Below, in pieces: positions 33,995 through 45,224 of a stretch of DNA of 64,000 nucleotides (position 1 is the first letter of the stretch; every line of letters begins with the position of its first letter). Location: assembly GCA_023231475.1 (NCBI GenBank), contig JALJEE010002373.1:1-64000 (forward strand), given 5' to 3'. Under the pieces are notes generated by a model. It did not search any database. It was not told the DNA's origin and worked only from the letters and a program-made list of their open reading frames with translations. The position numbers were made by a program, and so were the translations under genes. The DNA is from Seison nebaliae (taxonomy: Eukaryota > Rotifera > Pararotatoria > Seisonacea > Seisonidae).

Positions 33995-36900
33995 TCATTT
34001 ATCTTTCTCATCTTTTAAGAAATCTAAAAATCTTATAAAAAATGAAAGAACAAGAAAATTTAAACCCATTTCACATGTACAATTTTTATGAGGGCAGTTA
34101 GGATCATCTATTCTAGTTCCCATATTCGCATTACGTCCAGCAACACCCACATTTTGCATAAAATCAGATGAAGTTAAACCAAATGGCACTTTTATGCGTC
34201 TAATTGAGTCTCTTGAGGTAACTGAATAAATTCTACAGCACGCATCTATGAAATGGATGAATTACAAGTCGAATAAATTTGAGGCATTCGATAAATTGTC
34301 GTACCTTTATTATTATTCAATGGAGCGGGCTTATGCGTTAATCGTGCAGCTATAATTCGTTATATTTTATAATTACAAGGAGAAATAGAACTTGAATTTG
34401 CTGTCGATGGTGCTATTGATTGTCCACGTCTAGAACCACCTCGCTTTTCTGTTTTCGATTAAAATGTTAAGAAACAAGTCATTTTAAGAAACTGAATTTA
34501 ACCATCTTCATTCTTTTTAAATAAGCTTGTTACTTGCCTAGAACCACCAGATAAAGTGGAATATGTTTTAGATGAGCCAGTTTTCGTTTTTTGAGTATTA
34601 TTGTCTATCGTATTAATTAATTATTAGGGGGAAATTAAAAGATATATTGATCTTAAACTCATTCGACTCTTGGAAAATTTCATATCGTTTTTCGATTTAT
34701 TTTGGTTCAATGCAGAAGTCGTCACTGATGGTTTCAGTCCGATTTTATGACCTTCCACAGATATTTTTGACATTGAGTTTGCCGCTTTCTGATTAGTTTT
34801 TGATGGTGCAGCATTGGTTTTTGATGGTACAGCATTGGTTTTTGATGGTACAGCATTGGTTTTTGATGGTACAGCATTGGTTCTTGACGACGATTGAGCT
34901 ATCCTGGGTTTTTGATTTGTGGCAGATTGAGCGCCTTTAGTATGAACCATTATCGATGATTTTTTTGAAATAATCGAATTTTTATTGCTTACTGAAGCAT
35001 TACGTCTTAATGTGGTGGAGGATTTTACTATTCCTAAAATGCATTGCATAAACGTAGTATATGATGGTTATCACAATAATTCAAACCAGTTGATGATTTA
35101 CCTTGAAGTTTAGTTAAGTCTTCACCACTTCCTCTATTGCTTCGCTCATAAGGACCCGTTAACGTTAAGGATACCAATGATGAGTCGACTTTTGGTCCTT
35201 TCCCCATAAGATTTCCATCAACGAAAGCTAACGGATCTTCTTCGCCAGCTAAATGACTTAAAGCTTTATTCATTTGTCTTCTATTTTTCAAAGGTAACGT
35301 TTCGCTTACGTTGGTTAACGGGTCAACTGGTCCGATGTTACTCGTCTTGGAATATATCCTCGTCATACTCTGATTCCCCAGAAAAAATTTTAATTTATTT
35401 TCACGAAAAATAACTTTGCCGCCTTGTGTACTCGGATGATTACTACCAGGAGTTGGTGGCAATGGCCTTGTCCTTGGACCTCTTGTCGGCGGTCTTGTCT
35501 TCGGTCTCACTCGAGTATTAACTGAAGTCGTTGATAGTATCGATGGTAGATTCGTATTTGAGATCTGCTAAAAATTATATGTCTCAGTTATACAAGTATA
35601 ATATAAAATAAAGGTAAACTTTTTGATCGTCATCCGCTTCGCCACCGACACATGTTTCTTTTTTTAAAAAGTTTTGGTATTGAGTCATTTTCCTCATTTC
35701 TACAATAGAATAAGGTTTGCATTTAGAAGATTGAAATTTTGAAAATGAGGGAAATGGAATATCTCTATTGTTCCATGTCTCACTACATGAATCGATTACA
35801 TGTTGAACATTTTTCAAACAAGATTTGACGAATGATCCTTTTCTCTCTTTTCCTTCTTTTTTTGGTACAAGATCGATATCTTTACTTATCGGATTATTTT
35901 GGATGGATTCTTTCACATCATCTTTCTAAAAAATATAAAGATTTTAATATGATTTACTATGAAAATCTTATAAACTTCTTCCTTCGAGGAAATTTTTGAT
36001 TCTTCTTTATTTGAGACCGTTTTATTAGTTACCATATTCTCCTTATCTTCATCATGAGGATGATTATTTAATATTTTTGGACTTTTATCATTTTTTAAGT
36101 TGTCAGTCCGTTTAATATCTTCAATATTTTCCATTAACTTCTGAATGTTGGAAAAATAATAGAAAGAAAATATTGCACAGTTGTAAAAGTTTTTTGAAAA
36201 TCAACTTGGGAAGATTTGTCTGATACATTCGAGGTAGAAAAACTGAGAAAATTTGATTCAGTTGTTAACGTTTGTTTCTTTTCAGAAAGTGGATCTTTAT
36301 CCTTATTTTCTATTACAATCGAATGAAGGTCGTAGTTATTATTGAATGTATTATCCTCTGGAATGCGTTCGATATAATTCGTTATAGGTTCATTGACAAA
36401 ACTTACTGATTTTTTCACCGTTAGTGATTTTTTTCTTCCTATCTGAAGAACAGTTTCATTAACTAAAGGATTGTTTTCTTTGTTCTCAGTTTCGTAATAT
36501 TCATAAGTGAATATATTGGTAGAATCAGAGAATTCATCTGATTTGTTAGTTGGAACAGTTTCCACATAATGTGTCGCAGATGTTTTCTGAATGATTTTAG
36601 TTTCGCTATTACTAAATTCGTCGCTATCTACTTGTAAAGTGAAACTCTCAACTTCAGCAGTTACAAGATCATCATCTTCTATATATGAACTATCACTGAT
36701 GTTTTCAGAATTATGATTGTTATTCTTCTGATTCTCTAATACACATTTCAACAATAAAATATCATCTTCTTTTAGTTTGTTTTCTTTCTTATTCTTTTTC
36801 GTAATCAAATAGCCACTACTAGTTTGTTTTGCTAAAATTATTGAACAGTCATCCAATTGCATTTTTTCCATTCCTGTAATTAGATCATTTGTACATTTCT

Positions 36901-37318
36901 TCTTATCTTTATCATTATCGTCATTTTCGACTTTGAATTTACGAAATTGATTAGAGAAACCTAAACGATGACCAGGCTTTCTCAAGAAATTTCTTATTTT
37001 GTAAGATTTTTGTTTATCGATTTTCCACGTTCTGCTAGTGTTACATCTGTGAAACGATCTCTTATTTTTATATATACCTTTTCTTGATGTTCGCCATTTG
37101 TCGGTATTAGAATTATTTGTAAATAGGTTAAACGCAACACAAGCAATTGGTGAAGTTTCATGATCGTTATGATCAGTCGTATTGTTATCGTTGTTTAAGT
37201 TCATTGTGCAAATGTTTATTGAATCATTAGGAAGACAATCATCATTATTATTGATATGAGCATTTTCCTCACAATTCGCGTTTTGCATAGTTTTTAGGTG
37301 GCCATAAAAGAAATTCAA
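33995..37318 (-). CDS. Low-complexity Ser/Thr/Asn-rich protein, nine exons
   Basis: Not recognised. Nine exons join in frame: 36179-37318, 35976-36140, 35620-35925, 35102-35567, 34659-35033, 34503-34604, 34377-34448, 34305-34349 and 33995-34245, giving 973 residues. The product is hydrophilic and disordered-looking: an Asn/Asp-rich N-terminus, acidic blocks, a Pro/Arg block (PPTRGPRTRPLPPTPG), and a four-fold TNAVPSK repeat. The C-terminus is more ordered, with LTSSDFMQNVGVAGRN and a small Cys cluster (DPNCPHKNCTCEMG). The last 42-nt stretch 34018-34059 has GT-AG ends and is a multiple of three, so it may be an intron or coding. Five of nine donors start with GTT. Divided by 385 bp from the next minus-strand gene. 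Confidence 0.65.
34797..34880 (-). repeat. Four tandem 21-bp coding repeats
   Basis: Four near-identical 21-bp units, unit TGATGGTACAGCATTGGTTT plus one T on the + strand. On the minus strand they encode TNAVPSK three times and TNAAPSK once, in the low-complexity protein. Near-identity at the DNA level suggests recent expansion. Confidence 0.9.
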
Positions 37319-37703
37319 TTAAAGAAAAAAGGATTGAAGTCTAATTCATTTTCATTTGATAGGTCTAGTTCAATTACAGTTAACTGAACTTATACTGTCC
37401 TTTCAATGACTTGAAAAATTAAAATTTGTTTAATGGGATATAACAACACAAATTTAATGTTAGTTCTCCTTCATTAAATTTATGTAATTTCTTCCAATAT
37501 ATATTTAAAATAATAAAGTTTTCAAAATAATAAAAATAATACTATTGTTGCTATATGAATAATATAACTGGAATTGTAAAATTTATCATTTTCTTAAAGT
37601 TTAATAAATAAAGAATTGTGAAAGGTAATGGAAAAACGTTTGAACAATTTTTTGATGAATGTGATTAAGTGAATAGATGAATCTTTACTAACTAATAGTC
37701 GAA
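37319..37703. other. Intergenic
   Basis: 385 bp of AT-rich spacer between two minus-strand genes, nothing else seen. Confidence 0.4.
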
Positions 37704-38768
37704 CTATGGGGACGGTTCAGGGAGAGGTAATTGACCATTAAAAAGATCGATATAAAGTGCACCAACTAATTTTATACCAACTAAAATTGTGGGTAAATAT
37801 GCTGCTTCAACTTGATGGTATTTGCTAAACATCAAAAGAATCACCAGTATTGGATAAATGATGGAATAGCCACTGTATAACCAAACAAGGAAAATAATGG
37901 AAAATGCAAATGCTGTGATGTCGAATAGATTTGTTGCATAACGAAGCCATATACGACCATAATGATTATTAAGAATTTGCTCGGAAACCATTCGCGTTTC
38001 TTCGAATTCGTCTCCGCCACCAGCATTTCCCTTCTTTCCGCTTTTTCCCTTGGCTTTTCCTGTTTTTTTACCACCTATAAATTAGAAATTATTTAATTGA
38101 TCAACTTCTATTATAACAAGATTATATTAACCAGACTTCGGAGTTTTTGTTGCTGATGCTTTGCTTGGTGCCAATGATGGTGCTTTTGATGGCTTCGGAG
38201 ATCCCCCACTTTTTGCTTGTTTTATATGTGAATTGGTCTTTTTCAATTTGGGAGAATCAACACGCATTACTGATTTTTTTGATGTGGTAGACGAACTATG
38301 TCTCCTATCAAATGAATAAGAGGTTTTATGAGTAGTCGTTGATGGTTTGTGTGTTACTGCAATATACGGTTTGGTAGACGAAATACTCGATCGTTGTTTT
38401 TGATGAGACGAATTATTGATACTTCCTTTAAGAATTGACGATCGTGCATTTGCAGTTATTGGCTTATTCTTCATAGTAAGAGAACCTGTCACATAAGGAA
38501 TACTTCTAGAATGAGACGAATAAGTTCCTTCGGATGTACGACGATCTACTCGATGAACTTTATGCAATTCAGTTCTTCTTCTCATCATTGCATTTCGCTT
38601 GGGTATGTTCGTCATTCTAGATTGTACTCTTTGTGGTACACCACGTAAACTTAGTTTTTGATCGGACGACATTTCTTTTAATGCCGATGATCCATCTTGG
38701 GTATTGGATATGTAATGATCTTTCATAAGTTGTCGTCCAACAGTATTACTTCTTCTCTTTCTTTTCAT
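37704..38768 (-). CDS. Basic low-complexity protein with C-terminal membrane helices
   Basis: Not recognised. Exons 38132-38768 and 37704-38074 join through a GTTAAT donor and give 335 residues. Residues 1-235 are basic and Ser/Thr-rich (SSSTTSKKS, KPSKAPSLAPSKASATK, then a KKTGKAKGKSGKKG block). The remaining 100 residues hold about three hydrophobic segments (LFDITAFAFSIIFLVWLYSG, YSIIYPILVILLMF, YLPTILVGIKLVGALYI) and end in PLPEPSP. A long disordered basic head followed by a hairpin-like membrane tail is an unusual arrangement. The frame continues open upstream of the ATG to an AG at 38815, so the start may lie in an earlier exon, possibly in the next gene (39034-41519). Confidence 0.65.
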
Positions 38769-39033
38769 TTGAGGAACACCTAATAATGCCGGATTAACAA
38801 TTGCAGGCTGACTCTACATTTTGACGATAGATTTTAAAACAAAATACAGAGAATTTCAAAGAAAAACTATCGATTTAAGTGACGGTTTGGATTCTGTATA
38901 TTTCGTACTATACTGCAAACCAAAAAATACGAACGTTATAGAAGTTATTAATAGACCTAACGAATATAATTGAACTCTCTCGTTTACGTCCTAAGGTTAA
39001 GAATTTAATGGAGAGGTTTCTTAATTTTTAACA

Positions 39034-41519
39034 CTAAAGCAAACCACTGTCTTGTGTATCTTGAGAACTACTCATTACTTTATTATTTTTTGTAATATTT
39101 CTACTCAAAATTTTTTTCTGAAATATATTTAATTTTTTTGAAATAATTTTCGATAAATTTAACTGGTTGATCATTAGAAGTACTTGAAGCATAACGTACC
39201 TCTGACATTAATTGAGAGTGTCCTTCTCTTTCTCCTTCCTCTTCTTCACTTGGTTGGTCACTTCTTATGCGTCCTAAAGTACCGAAACTACGGCCTTTAT
39301 TGATGTTCATCGGTCGACCAGATAATCCTTGAGGTTTATGTGCTTCATTTTGGTTTATGAATTCCATGAATCTATCACCAGTCATCTAAGAATAAATTTA
39401 TTTGTTTCGATAAAAGAAAGATTGAAACTGATGAGTCCAATGATGGTGTCGATCCGAATCTACGTAATTTACCCTGTTCTTTACCAGTGAAATTTTCATC
39501 TAAATGAACATTTAACTCTCCGACACGTCTTGGATTCAACGTTCGTTTAATATCTATTTTTGCTTCTCCTTCTATCTGACGATTTATTACTCTGACATCT
39601 CGTTGTGCTGTTGGTGAATCAGATTCTTCATAAAAACCTTCATAATCTACATCATGTTCAGATTTTGCATAAGTCTCAGGCTCGGCAATTACTTTTGTTG
39701 CCACTATATTTTCGTGAGAGATATCTGGCTCATCCAAAGTAGTTCTTATTCGTTGTTCTTGATGATCACCCTCCGATTCAGTATAAATTGGCAAAGATTC
39801 AAATTCAACATGATATTCATAACTTTCGTTCGGTGTTTCTACTTGGCTTAATGCTGAATCTTCTTTTTCAGATGAAATATATTGATCTCCCACATCAGTT
39901 AAAGTTTTCTCATCTAAATCTTTCGTCGAACTACTATCATTCGGTTCCGAAATATTTTCGGGCATTTCTACAAGTTCCGAATTAATTATTAGGAATCTAG
40001 GAGTTGCGTCTCCTGCCATATTTTTCTTTAAGATAATTTTAAAATTTAAGGAAATATTATTAAGGATATTGAGTTAAAAAATAACCTCTTTTCCATCAAC
40101 ATAACCAGCATAGTTCGTATCAAAACTTGATTCATCATTTTCAGTTAAATCTTCTCGTTTCTTTAAAGTTTTTCCATTATTTAGAGGAGCTGATTGACGA
40201 ACAGTTTCTGTATCAAAATGAGAAGTTTCATTTGAATTGACTGCCGTCGAAATGAAAGTCGAAGTTTCTTTTTGACACGTTTTTAACGAGTCGTCTTCTT
40301 CATGAAAACTTTGGAATAATTTTTCATGATTCGAAATCAATTTTTTTGTTTCAGCATTAAACGTTTCTTTATTCATTTCGTCCAATGTAACGCTAATATT
40401 TGTTGCATTTTCTAACAGTTGTATATCGTTTTGCAATAAATGGGTTGAACTAAATTTTTTAGTTTCTGAAGTAACATTCTTAGTAACATGTTGTTCTAAT
40501 AGTTCTTCTGAAAGGTTAACATCTTCTGGTTTAATTAAAGTGACGTTATTCTCGAATTGAAGCATTTGATAAGTTTTATTATCTTTCTCAAATTTATAAA
40601 CCACTTGTCCACTTGTTTTGTTATTGGGTGGATGATTGAATTCGGCAGTTTGTGAGCTACTTTCATTTGTCATTTTAGAAATTAATTGTTGGGCATTCTT
40701 CCTCTTTTCCATTATTTGTTTATCGACTTTCTTCTTTTTTGAACGACGGTCTTTTTTAGATGTTCCACGTTTAACTTTTTCTGGTTTCTGTACTTTATTA
40801 ACAATACTTAATAATTCATCGAAAGTAACTTCAGCAGACGCTTTCGATAAACTTCTTTTACTTTTAGTTCGTCTTCTATTTGAATCACTTTCTTTTGGCG
40901 ACTTATCATATGTCTTAGATCGTCGGTTTTTCCGTTGACGATGTCGCGAAGAACTTGTAGATCTTATTTCACCTTTACTATTAACATTTGAATAGTTTCC
41001 TATATCTTTTGCCGTTTTTGTTAATTGAGAGAAATAGCCTTTTAATCTATTGATATCCGACTGCTTATGACCTAAACTTCCAGTAGAGGTAATGGATGAA
41101 ATTTTCTTTTTATTTTTTTGTTTTTGGGATCTTCTACTACTAGATCTAAAGTTTTTATTATCACCACTCTTTTTATTTTCCTTCAAATATTTAAGGAATC
41201 TCGTTTTCTTCTTTCGAGCATCTTGTGACAATTCCGAATCGGAACACATTAAAATTAATTTCAAATTTTTCATTTCGTCAGATGACTCTCTTTCAACTTT
41301 ATGTCTGCGTTTTTGATGAGATCGTCGTGATTTTCGGTGTGGTGAAGGGAATTTTAGGATGTTGGAATTATTCACATTCATTTCGGGTAGAATGTAGTTG
41401 CACAAATTGTCCGTAGGAGGACCACCCAAGTTCGACCATAATGTTGTATCAGAATCATCCGATTTTGATGATGTATTCAAAGTTTCCTTCGATTTTCCCA
41501 TTACGAGAAGTTTACACAA
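39034..41519 (-). CDS. Ser/Lys/Arg-rich disordered protein, four exons
   Basis: Not recognised. Exons 40086-41519, 39429-40025, 39200-39385 and 39034-39117 join in frame, giving 766 residues. The first 280 residues are highly basic (SPHRKSRRSHQKRRHK, SSRHRQRKNRRSKTYD, SKKDRRSKKKK), resembling nuclear or microtubule-binding low-complexity proteins; the rest is acidic and Ser/Thr-rich. Two donors are GTT, the third GTACGT. An alternative to the final stop exists: an in-frame GTAATG donor at about 39075 could splice to the AG at 38815, fusing this gene to the next one; both readings keep frame. Start is the first ATG (MCKLL) or MGKSKE six codons on. Confidence 0.65.
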
Positions 41520-42054
41520 AAAAAAGTAATCTTATAAAATAAAATAGGAAATTTATTCATTCTTATTTCATTTTTCTTCCTTCTATATTTTCGTTTAGAT
41601 GAAACAAATTTAATTAGTTAGTTACAAAACAAAATTCGAATTTTCCATTCCTATTCACTTTAAACCGATTAACTTTCCTCTCTCATGAAATTCTTAAACT
41701 TTTCATGATATTAATAATGAGATATCTGATGAATGTCAAATTGACAACAAGGAAGAGAAAAATAATATAATTTTGTATTTGTATTCTCAAAATAATATTA
41801 TGTATGTTTGATAAGATCTCCATAATGTAGAGGAAGTTGAAAACTAGTTTTTTCTCTTTATCGTTCCCAATTTGATCTTCTTGAGATTCTATTAAAAGTT
41901 TATCAATAAAATTTAAAAGAAAAATCAAAAAATTAATTATAATATAAATGAATATTATAAGTGAAATTATATTATTATTTTATATTAATTAAAATAAATA
42001 AACGTTAGGTTTAACGAAATAAAACGAAATTCAATTATGAATTTAATCTCTTCT
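41520..42054. other. Intergenic
   Basis: 535 bp, very AT-rich. An 81-codon hydrophobic frame on the minus strand (41683-41928) has no support and is not called. Confidence 0.4.
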
Positions 42055-43617
42055 CTAATTATGAACTGGCATAGCTGTCGCTGATCGTTGAGTTTTCAGA
42101 TCAATTTCCGATGATTTCCAATAGGATGTAACCGTTTTTAATTGAGTGTAAAAATTGATACCAGCCTTTCCGTAGAAGTTCTGATCTCCAACAAATGACG
42201 CTCGAGATCCAGTAAATGAGAACATCGGTAACGGAACTGGAATTGGAACGTTTATTCCAATTTGTCCACAGTCTACTTCATTGGTGAATTTTCTAGCTGC
42301 TGCTCCATTGTTAGTGAAGATGGCTGTTCCATTACCATATCGATTATGATTGATGATATTAATTGCTTCATCTAATGATTTTGCTTGCATGATAACTAAT
42401 ACAGGACCAAAAATCTCTTCTTGATAACATTCCATGTTGTTACGAACTTTATTCAAAATTGTTGGACCAACAAAATTGCCATTAGCATATTTCCCAGCTA
42501 ATTTCAGATCTCTTCCATCTAATATGATTTCTGCACCTTCATCAATTCCCGATTGGACTAACTCGCAAATTCTTTTTTTAGCTTCAGGTGAAATGACTGG
42601 ACCCAAATCAGCATCCGGTTCCATTCCTCCCGAAACTTTCAATTGTTTCGTTTTCTCAACAAGTTCATCGATCCATTCATTCGCTTCACCAACGAATATT
42701 GCTGTACTGAGAGCCATACATCTTTGGCCAGCAGCACCAAAAGCTGAACCGATTAATTGATTGAGAGTTTGTTCTTTATTGGCATCAGGTAAAATTATTC
42801 CATGATTTTTCGCGCCCATATTCGATTGAACACGTTTTCCATTTTTGCATCCTTTCTCATAAATATATCGTCCAGCTTTATCAGATCCGACGAAAGAAAT
42901 GGCTTTAATTCGTTCATCTTTCAAAATGAAATTAACAGCATCGTGAGAGCCATGAATCACATTCAATACACCATCAGGTAGACCAGCCTCTTTTGCTAAT
43001 TTGGCTAATAACATCGTACATCCTGGATCTCTTTCACTCGGTTTCATTAACATCGTATTACCGGTAACCGTTGCTAATGGAAACATCCATAAAGGAATCA
43101 TAGCAGGAAAATTAAAAGGAGCAATTCCTGCTGTCACACCAAGTGGAATACGATAAGAATGACAATCCATATCTGAAGCAATATTCTGCATCGTTTCTCC
43201 CATCAATAATGATGTAATACTGCAAGAATGCTCTACCACTTGCAGACCACGCATTACATCACCTTCTGCATCAATCAAAGTTTTACCTTGTTCACTTGTT
43301 ATACTTTCTGCCAATTTGCGCATGTTCTCCTTGATTAATTGTTGAAATTTCAACATGACTTGTTGTCGTCGGAGAACGGTGGTTTGAGACCAGGATTTAA
43401 ATGCTTTCTCACAACTTACACTCGCCATCTTCATCTCTTCTTTTGTCGCCTGAGGAACGCGACAGATTATTTCATTTGTCGCCGGATTATGTAAATCTAT
43501 CCATTTGTCTGTTTTCGATTCGACTTCCTGTCCATTAATCCATAAATTCACTTTAGGAATGGACGAGCTGAATCTTTTGAAAGAAATTAAATAATTCGAT
43601 CGCTGTAGAAAACTCAT
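42055..43617 (-). CDS. ALDH6A1: Methylmalonate-semialdehyde dehydrogenase, mitochondrial
   Basis: This CoA-acylating aldehyde dehydrogenase converts malonate or methylmalonate semialdehyde to acetyl- or propionyl-CoA in valine and pyrimidine catabolism in the mitochondrial matrix. Single exon, 520 residues (family about 530). The N-terminus ([19 protein letters not shown]) looks like a mitochondrial presequence. Seen: [28 protein letters not shown], the NAD-binding [17 protein letters not shown], and catalytic Cys300 in [10 protein letters not shown], then [11 protein letters not shown] and the family-specific C-terminal [18 protein letters not shown]. All key residues are intact. Confidence 0.97.
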   Translation of the reverse strand: MSFLQRSNYLISFKRFSSSIPKVNLWINGQEVESKTDKWIDLHNPATNEIICRVPQATKEEMKMASVSCEKAFKSWSQTTVLRRQQVMLKFQQLIKENMRKLAESITSEQGKTLIDAEGDVMRGLQVVEHSCSITSLLMGETMQNIASDMDCHSYRIPLGVTAGIAPFNFPAMIPLWMFPLATVTGNTMLMKPSERDPGCTMLLAKLAKEAGLPDGVLNVIHGSHDAVNFILKDERIKAISFVGSDKAGRYIYEKGCKNGKRVQSNMGAKNHGIILPDANKEQTLNQLIGSAFGAAGQRCMALSTAIFVGEANEWIDELVEKTKQLKVSGGMEPDADLGPVISPEAKKRICELVQSGIDEGAEIILDGRDLKLAGKYANGNFVGPTILNKVRNNMECYQEEIFGPVLVIMQAKSLDEAINIINHNRYGNGTAIFTNNGAAARKFTNEVDCGQIGINVPIPVPLPMFSFTGSRASFVGDQNFYGKAGINFYTQLKTVTSYWKSSEIDLKTQRSATAMPVHN

Positions 43618-44450
43618 TTTCGAATGATTAACAAGAATTCTTCGAATATCTGATGTAGATACAAAAAATGCAATCGAACGACTACATTTTTTTTAGAAGA
43701 ATGAAAATTCTCCGATTGTTTTTAGAAATTTTGAGATTTAAACTTTTATCCTGTCCCATAAGCGTAGAAATATTAAATGAATGATTTCCTAATCAGCAAT
43801 TGCTTTTAATGAATTACATAAATAATTTTAATTTCCAGAAGTTCCCTTGGAAACAATGAACAATAATTATATAAATAAACAACTTCTGTATATATATATA
43901 TATATATATATGAATCGAATTATTATGAAGTTTAATATTATATTGTGGAAAAAATCTGCCATAGTTACATTTTCAATCACTTTATGATTTTATCTCATCA
44001 ATTTTGATGCGACAATGGATAAAAACAAGAATGTCCATTGTGATAATTATCAGAAAAGATTCAATGAACATAAATTGAATAAATCATAGAATCAATTTCG
44101 ATTTCGATCGAACAGATTTGAATCTCCAACTTTAACAGAATAATATAAATTTCAGACAATTGTTAAAAACGAAATTAACATTAACGAAAAAGAATGATAT
44201 TATAGATATTTAGGTTTTAGCTTTTTTAACATTGCCTCACGGACATCTGATATTTTCATTTAAATTGTAGATTTTAACGAGAACTTAACTTAACATCATA
44301 TTGTGTTGGAATAATATTGTATTTATGCTTGTTTGGATATTATATTTATTTCTAAAGGAAACTATTAAATGTTTTCAAATTAGTTTAATTTAGTTTCATT
44401 CATATTTTTAATGATGGTGTTGTATCTGTTGAGGTAACAAATATGTACCA
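43618..44450. other. Intergenic
   Basis: 830 bp with no gene, containing a TA microsatellite. Presumed ALDH6A1 promoter plus 3' UTR of the next minus-strand gene. Confidence 0.4.
43889..43911. repeat. (TA)n microsatellite
   Basis: About eleven TA dinucleotides in a row. Confidence 0.9.
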
Positions 44451-44956
44451 TTATATATCATCGAAAGTAAATGGTTCGAATTTATCCCAATCAGAAGAAA
44501 TGTCGGAGAATTTAACCTCTTCGAATTTCAAATCTTCCATCGGGGGATTTTTATCGTTATTAGACCACACGTTAGTTACCCGATTTCCCTCAGAATCTAC
44601 CGCAGAATTTGACCCAAAGTTAAACGATTTACTTCCTCCGGAATTCCATGAGGAACCTGAACCCGAACTAAATGAGGAACTAAATCCTCCAGTTTTCTTC
44701 GTTTTAAGATTTACGCCTTTATCTAATTTATTATCTACCCAATTCGACAGTTTTCTTTTCCCCCATTGGCCCAATCTTGAAAATAACCCAGGTTTATCAT
44801 CTTTATTTTCTGAATTCCAAGAAAATTCTTTCTTAACCAATGCACCTGAAATGACAAATTAAAGATTAGTAAATTAAATATTTCATGAATATTTAATTAA
44901 TTTTAACCGGTAATCAAATTGAGAAAGAACAGAATGAAAAATAATTTCAAATACAT
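44451..44956 (-). CDS. Small secreted Ser/Gly-rich protein
   Basis: Two exons, 44908-44956 and 44451-44845, join through a GTTAAA donor to 147 residues. Exon 1 is a signal peptide (MYLKLFFILFFLNLITG). The mature protein has a Trp/Lys-rich part (LFSRLGQWGKRKLSNW), a Gly/Ser repeat region (FSSSFSSGSGSSWNSGG) and an acidic Phe-rich end (DWDKFEPFTFDD). No family recognised. A signal-peptide exon separate from the mature exon is also seen in the sushi and polycystin genes here. Confidence 0.7.
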
Positions 44957-45224
44957 TTTTGAATCATACATACTAAATTAAAGAACATTTAACAAATTTA
45001 TAATTGTAAAAAGCAATTAAATCTTCATTAAGAACTGACAATATAATATGATTTCCTGATTTGAAATTTCATCGAACAATTCAATCTGACCGTATTTCCG
45101 AAAGGCGAACAAAAATATTGTTTATATTTTGTCCACATTTTGTTCTCACATGAACTAAAAAAAGCATCATCGAATTTATAATGGAAAATGCTACAACACA
45201 ATTTCATGAAATTTATATTTATAA

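Noticed and set aside
41683-41928. 81-codon hydrophobic minus-strand frame
   Set aside because: Composition is what AT-rich DNA gives by chance (Ile, Leu, Asn); no signal, motif or splice support.
44443-44862. 139-codon plus-strand frame
   Set aside because: Antisense shadow of the secreted protein at 44451-44956, which has a signal-peptide exon and consistent splicing.
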